From contig JAQVCV010000024.1 in assembly GCA_028689615.1 (NCBI GenBank), positions 1-59,497 on the forward strand: DNA of 59,497 nucleotides. Reading direction: 5' to 3'. The DNA comes from Bacteroidales bacterium. GTDB lineage: Bacteria; Bacteroidota; Bacteroidia; Bacteroidales; TTA-H9. The notes beneath the pieces are model-generated. The model did no database searches and had not been told where the DNA came from. It worked only from the letters and a program-made list of their open reading frames with translations. Shown one piece after another: positions 42,577 through 51,298 of this stretch (positions are counted from its first letter, which is position 1; every line of letters starts with the position of its first letter). A program made the position numbers and the translations under genes.

Positions 42577-43948
42577 GTCAGGCTATCCTGAGGTTGCAAG
42601 TGTTTTTTCCACGGCCCTGGCATTCTATTTTGCCGGTGGACTTGGTCTTTACCTCCTTTTTGGCGAGTACATCTCCACGGAGGAGTTGCCCGTTTTGGTT
42701 GTTAGTTTTGGAAGTTTCTTGTTGTATGGTGCCTTGTTGGTAGCCTCGGGAAGTTTCAACCCACTGTTCGACAACCGCCTTACGGTGTTTTTTACGGCTT
42801 TTTTCTTTGCCGTGGCAGGCGTTGTGGCCAACAAATGGCTCTCTTACTCGGTCAACGGCAATTTTTATGTTTTTAGCGAAGCCGACGCTTTTACCTACCA
42901 TACCGAGTCATTGGCTATGAGCCAGATGCAACTGGGTCAGGCTTTTGAATACCTTTCCGATTCCTATTCCTTCGACGACTGGGGGGCTTTCGTGGTAACA
43001 GCCCTGCTGTATAAAATTGCTGCTTCTCCGTTGATCATCAGTGGTTTTTATGTGTTTCTGGGTGCCTTCACGGCTACACGGCTCTACGACATCGCGGGTA
43101 TGTATTTCTCGAAAAAGTATGCTTTCATCGCGGCTATGGTTTACTCGGTGTCGTCTTACGCCATCTATTTCTACTCCACAAACCTGAAAGAGAGTGTGAT
43201 GATATTTCTGGCAGTCATGTTTTTTTACCATTACTACCGTTTTCTCACCAGCGGCTCTCCGCTCTCTGTGTTGTGGGCTTTTTTTATGGTGGTGTTGCTT
43301 ATGTTTTACCGACCGGCCGTTGCTATGCTGTTGTTAGGTTCTGGTTTCGTGGGCTATACGCTTCAACTGGGACGCAGCCGGGGCTCCGTGGCTGTTGCCA
43401 TCGCGCTGATGCTTGTGGTGGTGTTTTTTTTCGGCGATTTCCAATCAACCGTCGATCGCTACACCATGTCGGGCGATCTCGACCGGGTGATCGAGTCGCG
43501 CAACAATGCCGGTGCCATCAAGGGGGGAGGGGTGTTGTTCAATTACGTGGTGATTGCTTTGGCTCAAACCGTGGGGCCTTTCCCAACCTTCTCTCCTGAC
43601 GTCAGCCCCAAACTCGCTCTTTGGGCGCCAGGACTGCTGCTTCGTGTTTTGCTGTTTCTGCCTTTCTGGCTTGGCGTCTATTTTATCTGGAAAAACAAAA
43701 TCTATGCTCTTTACCCTGTAGTCCTTTTCACCCTTTTGGAAATGTTGTCGCTGGTGGTCATCATGGAGGGGCTCGAGTTGCGTAAAGGGTTGCCTCACAT
43801 GCCTTTTGTTTGCCTGATAAGCTTCTGGTTTCTGGGGTCGCTCGAAACCAATGCCGATAGGTATTCCCGGGGTTATTTCCAACGGGTTGTGCAATACTCC
43901 ATGATTGGGGGTCTGGCTCTTATTTTGCTCTACAACCTTCGTTCCTGA
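42551..43948 (+). CDS. Polytopic membrane protein, probable Wzy-like polysaccharide polymerase
   Basis: 465 residues with about 10 to 12 hydrophobic segments and a long hydrophilic loop near 285 to 310 (FQSTVDRYTMSGDLDRVIESRNNAGAIKGGG-type). That layout, one large periplasmic loop with Arg/Asp residues within an otherwise hydrophobic protein, is common in Wzy polymerases, whose sequences vary too much for a motif. The position between wzx and capA-like genes supports the guess. An alternative is a GT-C type transferase. The ATG lies inside the upstream glycosyltransferase gene (26-nt overlap), and its TGA shares one base with the ATG of the next gene. Confidence 0.6.
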   Translation: MWRVGRRHRSGYPEVASVFSTALAFYFAGGLGLYLLFGEYISTEELPVLVVSFGSFLLYGALLVASGSFNPLFDNRLTVFFTAFFFAVAGVVANKWLSYSVNGNFYVFSEADAFTYHTESLAMSQMQLGQAFEYLSDSYSFDDWGAFVVTALLYKIAASPLIISGFYVFLGAFTATRLYDIAGMYFSKKYAFIAAMVYSVSSYAIYFYSTNLKESVMIFLAVMFFYHYYRFLTSGSPLSVLWAFFMVVLLMFYRPAVAMLLLGSGFVGYTLQLGRSRGSVAVAIALMLVVVFFFGDFQSTVDRYTMSGDLDRVIESRNNAGAIKGGGVLFNYVVIALAQTVGPFPTFSPDVSPKLALWAPGLLLRVLLFLPFWLGVYFIWKNKIYALYPVVLFTLLEMLSLVVIMEGLELRKGLPHMPFVCLISFWFLGSLETNADRYSRGYFQRVVQYSMIGGLALILLYNLRS

Positions 43949-45015
43949 TGCTAATTTTTCTGGGTGATCTGGCTTTCACGGGGCTTCTGAGCCTCGATCC
44001 GCAACGCAACACCTCGCGGTTTGAAGCGGTGGCTCCTGTATTGCGGCAGGCTTCCATGGTTTTTGCAAACCTCGAGGTCCCCGTGAAGGTTGACGAGTCG
44101 CGCAATCCCAACAAAAGCTTCATCCACCACGCCCTGCCCGAACCCACAGCCAGCCTCCTCCCGATGCTCAACATCGGGTGCGTGTCGCTGGCCAACAACC
44201 ACATTTACGATTGTGGCCTGACCGGATTGCAGGCTACCCTAGCTCTTCTCGACGAGGCGGGCATTGCCCACACGGGTGCGGGCTGGCTGCCGCACCATCT
44301 GGAACCGGTGGTGGTGGAGGCCGATGGCCTTCGCATCGCTTTTCTGGCTTTCGTCAGCCCGTCCACCAAGCCCCGCACGGAGGGCCTTCCCACACTGTTA
44401 CTCAATTATTTCGATCCCGAAAGTGTTGCAAACCAGGTGGCTGCCGTCCGGTCGGTCGCCGATCTGGTTGTAGTGAGCATTCACTGGGGGCGCGACTATT
44501 CTTCCTATCCCACCACCGACCAGGTGGTGGCTGCCCGCCGGTTGACCGATGCCGGTGCCCACATCATCATGGGGCACCACCCTCATACTTTGCAACCATT
44601 TCAACAACAGGGTCGTGCCACGATATTTTACAGCCTTGGAGGACTTACTTTCGGCGACTTTTACCAGGGCAACCCGCCCCGGCTTCGGGCTTTGTTCCGC
44701 AAGACGAAGACCGGGTTGATGGCTGCTTACCATACCGATACTCAACAGTGGCGGTTTACTGCCACCCGCGAGTTGCAAGGAAACAGACTGAAATTGATTT
44801 CGTTCGATTACAGGGCCTGGTCGGCCAGACGGTGGCGTTGGTTCTCGTTTGCACAACGCTGGCCCGTGGCAGCTCTGGCCATAAACTTGCGCGAACAGGT
44901 GCTCGACAGGGTGGTGGAGTACTTCTTCGGGTACTACCAGCATCCGCTCAAACGCCTTTTTCAATGGCGCAACGTGTCCAAAATAAAAAAGCTTTTCCGA
45001 AAGGTTAACCCTTAA
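43948..45015 (+). CDS. CapA-like metallophosphatase-fold protein
   Basis: 355 residues. Calcineurin-like fold of the CapA/PgsA group (PGA_cap): metal-binding motifs FLGDLAFTG, VFANLEVPV, SLANNHIYDCGL, VSIHWGRDY, IIMGHHPHTLQ. CapA proteins are needed for poly-gamma-glutamate capsule or are found in other envelope glycan loci. No other capsule-PGA genes (capB/capC) are nearby, so it is probably a locus-specific phosphoesterase or a transport accessory. No signal peptide is visible; the start overlaps the previous stop by 1 nt. The C-terminal 70 residues are basic and may associate with membranes. Confidence 0.85.
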   Translation: MLIFLGDLAFTGLLSLDPQRNTSRFEAVAPVLRQASMVFANLEVPVKVDESRNPNKSFIHHALPEPTASLLPMLNIGCVSLANNHIYDCGLTGLQATLALLDEAGIAHTGAGWLPHHLEPVVVEADGLRIAFLAFVSPSTKPRTEGLPTLLLNYFDPESVANQVAAVRSVADLVVVSIHWGRDYSSYPTTDQVVAARRLTDAGAHIIMGHHPHTLQPFQQQGRATIFYSLGGLTFGDFYQGNPPRLRALFRKTKTGLMAAYHTDTQQWRFTATRELQGNRLKLISFDYRAWSARRWRWFSFAQRWPVAALAINLREQVLDRVVEYFFGYYQHPLKRLFQWRNVSKIKKLFRKVNP

Positions 45016-45047
45016 TCGGGCTGTTCTGCCAGTCTGCTGTTATTCCG

Positions 45048-46826
45048 ATGGTTGAAAATCAAAACAGGCCCCCCCGTTTCCTGATAAGCATTGCCTCCCT
45101 TCCATTGGCTGAAGGGATGGAGCGCGTGCCGCTGGATGAGCAGGGGCTGGCATTGTATGCCCCGCCTGATACCGACAGGTTTGCCAGCAACGGGCTTCGG
45201 GTATGGGTTTTTGGCTACGTGTTGCCCCGCTATTCATTACCCGACGGGGGATTGAGGGGCGCGGAACTGGTGGCCGCTTTGTGGCACGAACGTCGCGAAG
45301 GGGTCGTCAACGTGCTGAAAGGGATTTTCTTCGTGGTGGTGAGCCAGGGTGACGAAGTTTTCATGTTCAACGATCACCTGGCACTCTTTGAAACGTTCAC
45401 GGCTGGCAGTGGTGCTTCGCTTTCTGTTGCCACCTCTGTCGATTTGCTGATTCTCGCTGGTTATCGTCCCGAGGTGTCGTCCGCCCGACTTACCGTTCGC
45501 ACCCTCATCAACCGAAGTCTGCCGGGTCACACGGTTTTCGGAAACATCAACCGTCTGAAGGGGGCTGCCATTCTTAGGGCTCATGATGGGCGGGTCGTAG
45601 AATCATCGTATTGGAGTTATGAATCGCTGTTGCCGGTGAATGGATTCGACCCTGACGTGGAGGTTGCCCCTTTTGCAGAGCTGCTCACCGATAACTTCCG
45701 CCGTTTCAACGAGGCCACCCGCCCTGCACACCACCTCATCACCCTTACGGGGGGAAAAGATGGCCGCACGGCGTTGGCGGTGTTGATGGCCAACGGAATA
45801 ACTCCGCAGGGGATCACCTATGGCAACCCCGCCTCGATGGATGCTGTGTATGCTCAGAAGCTGGCTCAGGCTGCCCGCCTGCCTCATTCCATCGTCACGC
45901 CGCCCGATACCGGCAGCTATTTTAACCAGATGTTGGAGCAGGTGGTGGCTACGGGCAATCCCGAAATCTCGTTCCACCGTGCCCACCGGCTCTACGCCAT
46001 GCAGCAACTGGCCGCCGCCACTTCGGGCAGGGCGGCTCTCTACACAGGCTACATGGCCGGCGAGATGATGATGGGCATCTTTTTCGACAACCTCATTTTT
46101 ACCGATTTCCTCACGCAGCATTGGCGTACCGCTTCGGTAAGGGCTGAAACGGTTTTGGCACAGGGCTTCCATCGGACTGAAAGGCTTGATTTGGAGGGTG
46201 TCACTGAATTGCTCAGGGAGTTGAAATGTCTCGATCCGTCAATTCCTCCGGCAGTACAGCGTTTTCATGCACTGTTCGAGATTGGTGTGCCTCACCACCG
46301 TCAGGATGTGGTACTGGCTCATTCTGTTTTGGGTTTCCCTTACCCGTTTTTTCTCGATATCGATCTTCTTGAAAGGGTGTTTAAAAGCCGTTTTAACCTC
46401 TTTTATACCTCCAATACAACCGTCAACCCGCTGCGGCGTTATGGGTTGTACTACCTCAACCTGCAACTTCAGCACCGGTTGGCTCCCTCGCTCGATCAGG
46501 TAGCGTTTGGGAAACGGGGGGCTTATTCCACCCGCGAATACCTGCGTGGACCGGTTTACTGGAGTGTTGTGAAGTCGCTGCGCTACATCACCCACCGCCA
46601 TAAATACCCGTCGAGCTACACTTATGGAGCCTCTTTCCGGGAGTTTCTGGCCAACCGGTACCAGCAACTTCTGGCTGATACCAACCACCCCGTTCATCCC
46701 TTTTTCGATCTCGGTACAGCCCTCCACAACCTCCGGTCTGTTGATGGGAACCAGGGCGAAGCGGCAGTTCACCGTTTTAGCTTTCCCGTGTTGCTGGCTG
46801 CCCAACTCTCTCAATTTCTCCGTTAG
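45048..46826 (+). CDS. Asparagine-synthase-like protein with altered ATP loop and no N-terminal Cys
   Basis: 592 residues. The N-terminal third resembles a class II glutamine amidotransferase fold (VWVFGYVLPRYSLPDGG, GIFFVVVSQGDEVFMFNDHLALF), but the catalytic Cys that should follow the initiator Met is absent (MVENQNRPP). The C-terminal domain has the PP-loop pyrophosphatase layout with ITLTGGKDGRTALAVL (T234 to R240) in place of the usual SGGxDS, then YGNPASMDAVYAQKLAQAARLPH. This suggests an ATP-dependent amide- or amine-transferring enzyme that uses free ammonia or another amine. Such relatives occur in surface-glycan loci, where uronic acids are amidated. Substrate unknown. It is followed by the composite repeat. 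Confidence 0.8.
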   Translation: MVENQNRPPRFLISIASLPLAEGMERVPLDEQGLALYAPPDTDRFASNGLRVWVFGYVLPRYSLPDGGLRGAELVAALWHERREGVVNVLKGIFFVVVSQGDEVFMFNDHLALFETFTAGSGASLSVATSVDLLILAGYRPEVSSARLTVRTLINRSLPGHTVFGNINRLKGAAILRAHDGRVVESSYWSYESLLPVNGFDPDVEVAPFAELLTDNFRRFNEATRPAHHLITLTGGKDGRTALAVLMANGITPQGITYGNPASMDAVYAQKLAQAARLPHSIVTPPDTGSYFNQMLEQVVATGNPEISFHRAHRLYAMQQLAAATSGRAALYTGYMAGEMMMGIFFDNLIFTDFLTQHWRTASVRAETVLAQGFHRTERLDLEGVTELLRELKCLDPSIPPAVQRFHALFEIGVPHHRQDVVLAHSVLGFPYPFFLDIDLLERVFKSRFNLFYTSNTTVNPLRRYGLYYLNLQLQHRLAPSLDQVAFGKRGAYSTREYLRGPVYWSVVKSLRYITHRHKYPSSYTYGASFREFLANRYQQLLADTNHPVHPFFDLGTALHNLRSVDGNQGEAAVHRFSFPVLLAAQLSQFLR

Positions 46827-46835
46827 TATTTTGGT

Positions 46836-47274
46836 TTCTCCTAAAAATCCTTGTTATAACATACCTGAACTAACTGATAACCCGCTGGCTCGATTTCTCT
46901 GACTTCGACCGTGTTCACCAGCGCGAAGCGCTGGTGTTTCTTTACCGCCAAGTCCGCTAAGATAGCTTCACGCTAAGATCGCTAAGATGCCGGACGTTGA
47001 TTTTTAAGACCGCCAAGGCACTTCGTGCAGGTTGGACGAGCAATACGCGTTAGCATCAGCGTCCGTTAGATGCCGTAGGCATCTCCGCGGTCATAACAAA
47101 ACCCGTCAAAGATTCTTTGCGTTCTTTGCGTCTTGTCTTCGCGCTCTTAGCGGTAAAAGAATACCCGACCAGCAAAAACTATCTCCCATAAATCCTTGTT
47201 ATAACATACCTGAACTAACTGATAACCCGCTGGCTCGATTTTTATTATCCTGTGGGTAATGCGGTTTCATGCAT
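46836..47274 (+). repeat. Composite noncoding element, copy 2 (about 430 bp), inside the polysaccharide locus
   Basis: Matches the reverse complement of 13351 to 13788 along nearly its full length. Two direct copies of a ~60-bp end repeat (46850 to 46903 and 47185 to 47240, containing CTTGTTATAACATACCTGAA) flank a core with TTTACCGCCAAGTCCGCTAA at one side and GCTCTTAGCGGTAAAAGAAT at the other (inverted-repeat like). It separates the asparagine-synthase-like gene from the ATP-grasp gene, the largest noncoding gap within the locus before 53 kb. Confidence 0.85.
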
Positions 47275-47282
47275 ATTCGTTT

Positions 47283-48350
47283 ATGAAATACAAAGCTTGT
47301 TTGCTCACTACCAACAATCCTGTCTATCCGCTGCTTTGGAAAGAGGCGCTGGAGGCTTCGGGTTTGTTCGAACCATTGGCAGTGGTTGACATCACGGCAA
47401 ACGACTGGCTGCAGCAACTCGGTTCGGGCAACTACGATCTTTTTTTGCTCAGGCCTCCGGGTAAAACAAACCTTTTCAAACAACTTTACGACGAGCGGGT
47501 TCACCTGGCTGTCAGCCGTTTTGATGTACCCTGTTACCCGTCGTTGCTCGAGGTAAGGCTCTACGAGAACAAGCGTTACCTGCGCGATTGGCTCATGGTT
47601 CACCGGCTGCCTCATCCCGATACTTTTGTTTTTTTCGACCGCGACGAGGCCTTTGGTTTTATTCGCCAGCGAAAGGAGTTCCCGTTGGTGGGCAAAACCA
47701 ACATCGGGGCATCGGGCAACGGCGTGGTGGTTTTGCGCGACAGCATAGCGGCATCCGACTACGTGGCCAGGGCTTTTACCGAGGGGCTGCGACCCCGATC
47801 AGGACCAAAGGTTTTCAAAGGCTCCCTCGTCGCGAAGATCCGGAAGGCGATCACCATGAAGGGGTTCCTGAAAAACCGGCTGAAAACTTATACCACCGGC
47901 GCCCTCAACGTGCAATACCATTTCGTCATCTTGCAACGCTATGTGCCGCATCAGTTTGAGTGGCGGTGCGTGCGGATCGGCGACTCTTTCTTCGCGCATA
48001 AAAAGCTTGCACCCGGCGGCATGGCCAGCGGAACGCTGCTTAAAGGTTACGATGCTGTGCCTCCGGCTCTTCTCGATTTTCTGAAACGTGTTACCGACAG
48101 CCATCAACTTACCTCTGTTGCCGTGGATTTGTTTGAAGATGGCGCCGGCGGTTTTCTTATCAACGAAATTCAGTGTTATTTCGGGCAGTCGGACCCGTGG
48201 CAGATGTTGGTTGACGGCAAGCCTGGCCGCTACGTTTGGAGCAACCTGGGGTGGGTGTTCGAGGAGGGGATGTTCAACACCCGCGAATCGTACGACCTGC
48301 GGGTGAGGCATGCCTTGCAGTTGTTGAAGTCTCATAAGGTACAAAACTGA
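47283..48350 (+). CDS. ATP-grasp family ligase 1 (RimK-like)
   Basis: 355 residues from ATG 47283 (the frame is open from 47259). ATP-grasp features: ATP-binding KEFPLVGKTNIGASGNGV, a central HFVILQRYVPHQFEWRCVRIGDSFFAHKK, and the metal-binding end SVAVDLFEDGAGGFLINEIQCYFG. ATP-grasp ligases join a carboxylate to an amine or thiol via acyl phosphate. The N-terminal LLTTNNPVYPLLWKEALEAS is a pre-ATP-grasp Rossmann-like domain. Located in a glycan locus, it may attach an amino acid or make an amide on a sugar acid; the substrates are not visible. No promoter box was found in the repeat before it. Confidence 0.8.
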   Translation: MKYKACLLTTNNPVYPLLWKEALEASGLFEPLAVVDITANDWLQQLGSGNYDLFLLRPPGKTNLFKQLYDERVHLAVSRFDVPCYPSLLEVRLYENKRYLRDWLMVHRLPHPDTFVFFDRDEAFGFIRQRKEFPLVGKTNIGASGNGVVVLRDSIAASDYVARAFTEGLRPRSGPKVFKGSLVAKIRKAITMKGFLKNRLKTYTTGALNVQYHFVILQRYVPHQFEWRCVRIGDSFFAHKKLAPGGMASGTLLKGYDAVPPALLDFLKRVTDSHQLTSVAVDLFEDGAGGFLINEIQCYFGQSDPWQMLVDGKPGRYVWSNLGWVFEEGMFNTRESYDLRVRHALQLLKSHKVQN

Positions 48351-48361
48351 CCCGCGCCTCC

Positions 48362-49315
48362 ATGAAAGTTCTTTTTGTAAGCAGTAGCAACCACGCCGGC
48401 GGCATCAGCCCTATCACCCTCCGTCAGGGTGAATCGCTGAAGCAGGCGGGTGTATCGGTAAGCTATTTCACCATGCGGGGCAGGGGTTTGAGGGGCTACC
48501 TCGCTTCGGTGCTTCCTTTGCGCCTCCTCATCAGGCAATCGAAACCCGACGTGGTTCACGCCCATTTTGCTTTGTCGGGTTTCGTGGCGGCCATCGCCTC
48601 TAAGGCTCCTGTGGTGGTGTCGCTCATGGGGAGCGACTTGCAGGAGCGGGCGTGGGTGAACCGCCTCATCCGCTTCTTCTGCCGAAAGGTGTGGCAGGGG
48701 GTTGTTGTGAAATCCGACAGGCTGAGGCAGGTGGCCGGGTGCAGCAGGGTGGTGGTGATCCCCAACGGGGTTGATACCTGGGTGTTTCACCCGTCGCGCA
48801 GGCTTGATGCTTGCCGAAGTCTTGGCTGGTCGGACGAAAAGGTGCATATCGTTTTTGGTGCCGATCCGCTGAGGGTCGAAAAGAATTTCTCTCTGGCTGA
48901 GAGGGCGCTGGCTCTCATGGGGCGCACCGATGTGGAGCTCCATCTTTTAAAGGGTGTTGAGCCGGCTGCCGTGCCGCTCTGGTTGCAGGCCGCCCACGTG
49001 GTGCTGCTCACAAGCACCTACGAGGGTAGCCCCAACGTGATCAAGGAGGCCATGGCGTGTGGCCGCCCGGTGGTGACCACCGATGTGGGCGATGTGAGGC
49101 AGGTGATTGGAGACACACCGGGTTGCTTCGTGGTGGAAAACCACCCGTCGGGCGTTGCCAAAGCGCTGGAGGCGGCCGTTGGCTTTGCCCTAAGCCACCC
49201 ACGTACGGCTGGCCCCGATAGGATCAACCTGCTGGGTCTCGATGCTGCATCGGTAGCCGCGAAGCTTGTGAAAGTGTATGAGTCTGTTAGTAACGAAAGA
49301 AAATTAAATGAATAA
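48362..49315 (+). CDS. Glycosyltransferase (GT4 family)
   Basis: 317 residues, a little short for GT4. MKVLFVSSSNHAGGISPIT and PDVVHAHFALSG in the first half; VVVIPNGVDTWVFHP, VHIVFGADPLRVEKNF and the donor-site motif TSTYEGSPNVIKEAMACGRPVVTTDVGDV (E-x7-E type) in the second half. Retaining transferase that would add one sugar to the repeat unit. Starts 11 nt after the ATP-grasp gene; the stop overlaps the next gene by 8 nt. Confidence 0.92.
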   Translation: MKVLFVSSSNHAGGISPITLRQGESLKQAGVSVSYFTMRGRGLRGYLASVLPLRLLIRQSKPDVVHAHFALSGFVAAIASKAPVVVSLMGSDLQERAWVNRLIRFFCRKVWQGVVVKSDRLRQVAGCSRVVVIPNGVDTWVFHPSRRLDACRSLGWSDEKVHIVFGADPLRVEKNFSLAERALALMGRTDVELHLLKGVEPAAVPLWLQAAHVVLLTSTYEGSPNVIKEAMACGRPVVTTDVGDVRQVIGDTPGCFVVENHPSGVAKALEAAVGFALSHPRTAGPDRINLLGLDAASVAAKLVKVYESVSNERKLNE

Positions 49316-50450
49316 CAGTCGGGGGATTCTGGTTTTAGGGGGGCACGTGCAGGCTCTTGGCATCGTGAGGGTGTTTGGCCGCGAGGGGCTACCGGTGGTG
49401 GTGGTTGATAAGCTTTCCACGAACATAGCCCGCCATTCGCGCTATTGCACCGCTTTTCACCTGGTGGAGGGCGATGCCTTGCCCGGTTTCCTGCTGCACC
49501 CCGATACGGTGAAGGCCTACTCGGGATGGGTGGTGTTCCCCACCAACGATGCCCACGTGTTGTTGCTGAGTTCTCACCACAACGAGTTGTCGGTTCATTA
49601 CCTGTTGGCCGTTGATAAATGGGAAGCGGTTTCGGTTTTTTACAACAAACGGTCAACTTACCGGCTGGCTCAGGAACTGGCTATCCCCATTGCACGAACC
49701 TGGTTTCCTCAATCGGTTGCCGATTTGTCGGCAATGGATGTGGAGTATCCTTGCATCATCAAGCCGGCGGTGATGCACACCTTTTATGCCCGCCTGAAAC
49801 GGAAAGTTCTTTTCTGCCGCAACCAGGGCGAATTGTTTCAGCAATACCGGGCGGCTGTTGCTGTGATTCCTCCCGATGAGGTTATCGTGCAGGAGATCAT
49901 CGGGGGGGGCGGCCGCAACCAGTTCTCGGCCTGCCTGCTGATGCTGGATGGGCGTGTGGTCGATTCGCTTACCGCCAACAGGTTGCGCCAACATCCGTTG
50001 GATTTTGGCAATGCCACTACCTATGCCGAACTGGTGAAGCGTCCGGAATTGGTTGAACAGGCTGCCCGCTTGTTGAGAGCTGCCGGCTACAACGGCTTGT
50101 GTGAAGTGGAGTTCAAAACCGACAACCGCGATGGGGTGGTGAAGTTTCTGGAGGTGAACACCCGCACCTGGAAGTGGCACATGCTGGCCGAAACTGCCGG
50201 CGTTCACTTTTTACGGAATTACTACTGTCACCTCACGGGTCAGCCTGTCGCGGGCGGGAACCAGCCCCGAAGGGCTTCGTTTGTTCACCTTCTCACCGAC
50301 ATCCCTGTCAGGTTGCGGCTGTTGCTGAAGGGACGAAAGGAGGCCCTGCCTCTCCGCAAACCGCTGGCTCATGCCGTGTGGGATCGCTCCGACTGGCGCC
50401 CCTGGCTGTTCGAGAAAGGGTACCTCTTCCACCTGATCCGAACTCGATAA
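49308..50450 (+). CDS. ATP-grasp family ligase 2 (carboxylate-amine ligase type)
   Basis: 380 residues. Starts with a pre-ATP-grasp Rossmann domain (GILVLGGHVQALGIVRVFGREGLPVVVVDK). ATP-grasp signatures: YPCIIKPAVMHTFYARL (ATP-binding Lys), VIVQEIIGGGGRNQFSACLL, and GYNGLCEVEFKTD followed by VVKFLEVNTRTWKWH (Mg-binding Glu/Asn). The pattern resembles carboxylate-amine ligases such as D-aspartate ligase and CarB-like enzymes. In a glycan locus it may couple an amino acid or amine to a sugar carboxylate. The first codons overlap the end of the glycosyltransferase gene by 8 nt. Confidence 0.85.
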   Translation: MNNSRGILVLGGHVQALGIVRVFGREGLPVVVVDKLSTNIARHSRYCTAFHLVEGDALPGFLLHPDTVKAYSGWVVFPTNDAHVLLLSSHHNELSVHYLLAVDKWEAVSVFYNKRSTYRLAQELAIPIARTWFPQSVADLSAMDVEYPCIIKPAVMHTFYARLKRKVLFCRNQGELFQQYRAAVAVIPPDEVIVQEIIGGGGRNQFSACLLMLDGRVVDSLTANRLRQHPLDFGNATTYAELVKRPELVEQAARLLRAAGYNGLCEVEFKTDNRDGVVKFLEVNTRTWKWHMLAETAGVHFLRNYYCHLTGQPVAGGNQPRRASFVHLLTDIPVRLRLLLKGRKEALPLRKPLAHAVWDRSDWRPWLFEKGYLFHLIRTR

Positions 50451-50473
50451 AAAATAATAACTTATTAAAAATC

Positions 50474-51298
50474 ATGATACTCACTGTTGTTGTCATCACC
50501 CTTTTTTCGCTTTTCACCAGCACGGCCATGTACGCCTATTTGCGCCATAAGGTGAAAATGCCCTTGAAATTTTTACTTACCGACAACCTGCTGGTGGCCG
50601 TTGCAGCCGCCGGCGTGGCCTCGCTTATGGCTGTGATGCTTGGCGTTGCGCCCCGACTATCGCCAGGGTTTCTGTTGCTGCTCGCTGGCTGCGGGGTGTT
50701 GGTAGTCGGGTTGGGTTTTGGTCTCACCATGATCCGTTTTTGGGCCACTCCCCGTCGCGTGGTCGTGGCTACCGATGGCCAGATGGTCTCGCCTGCCGAT
50801 GGCAACGTGATTTATATCAGGCAGGTACCCGACGGCCAAACTCCCGTGGCTGTGAAAGAGGGGCTCGAAGCTTCGCTCACCGAGATCATGCAAACCGGCA
50901 TCATGAACCAGCCGGCCTGGCTCATCGGCATCAACATGACCCCTTTCGACAACCACAAAAACTGCGCTCCTGTGGATGGATCGGTGGTGCTCAACAGGCA
51001 TGTCAGGGGTCAGTTCTTCTCGCTGAAGAATCCCCGTGCTTTGGTGTGCAACGAGCGCAACTCGTTGGTGTTGCAGGCGTCTAACGGCGAACTGATCGGG
51101 GTGGTGCAAACAGCCAGTCGGCTGGTGCGGCGCATCGACTCTTATGTGGCCGAAGGGCAGAAGGTGAAGCAGGGCGATTGGTTTGGCATGATCCGCTTTG
51201 GCAGCCAGGTTGATCTGGTCATCCCGGCCCGCTACCAGGTGCATGTGCAGATCGGCCAACAGGTTTACGCCAAAACCACAATCATAGCTTCGCGATGA
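50474..51298 (+). CDS. Phosphatidylserine-decarboxylase-like protein in the glycan locus
   Basis: 274 residues from ATG 50474 (the frame is open further upstream inside the ATP-grasp gene, rejected). The N-terminal 95 residues have two or three hydrophobic segments. The C-terminal domain matches short, bacterial PSD-type enzymes: MVSPADGNVIYI, WLIGINMTPFDNHKN with His161, CAPVDGSVV, and MIRFGSQVDLVIP. In that family the Ser of the GS pair (here Gly243-Ser244) becomes the pyruvoyl cofactor after self-cleavage. All these elements are present, so it may be active. Its place between ATP-grasp and DUF354 genes suggests a glycan-modifying or lipid-anchor role rather than housekeeping PE synthesis. 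Confidence 0.82.
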   Translation: MILTVVVITLFSLFTSTAMYAYLRHKVKMPLKFLLTDNLLVAVAAAGVASLMAVMLGVAPRLSPGFLLLLAGCGVLVVGLGFGLTMIRFWATPRRVVVATDGQMVSPADGNVIYIRQVPDGQTPVAVKEGLEASLTEIMQTGIMNQPAWLIGINMTPFDNHKNCAPVDGSVVLNRHVRGQFFSLKNPRALVCNERNSLVLQASNGELIGVVQTASRLVRRIDSYVAEGQKVKQGDWFGMIRFGSQVDLVIPARYQVHVQIGQQVYAKTTIIASR

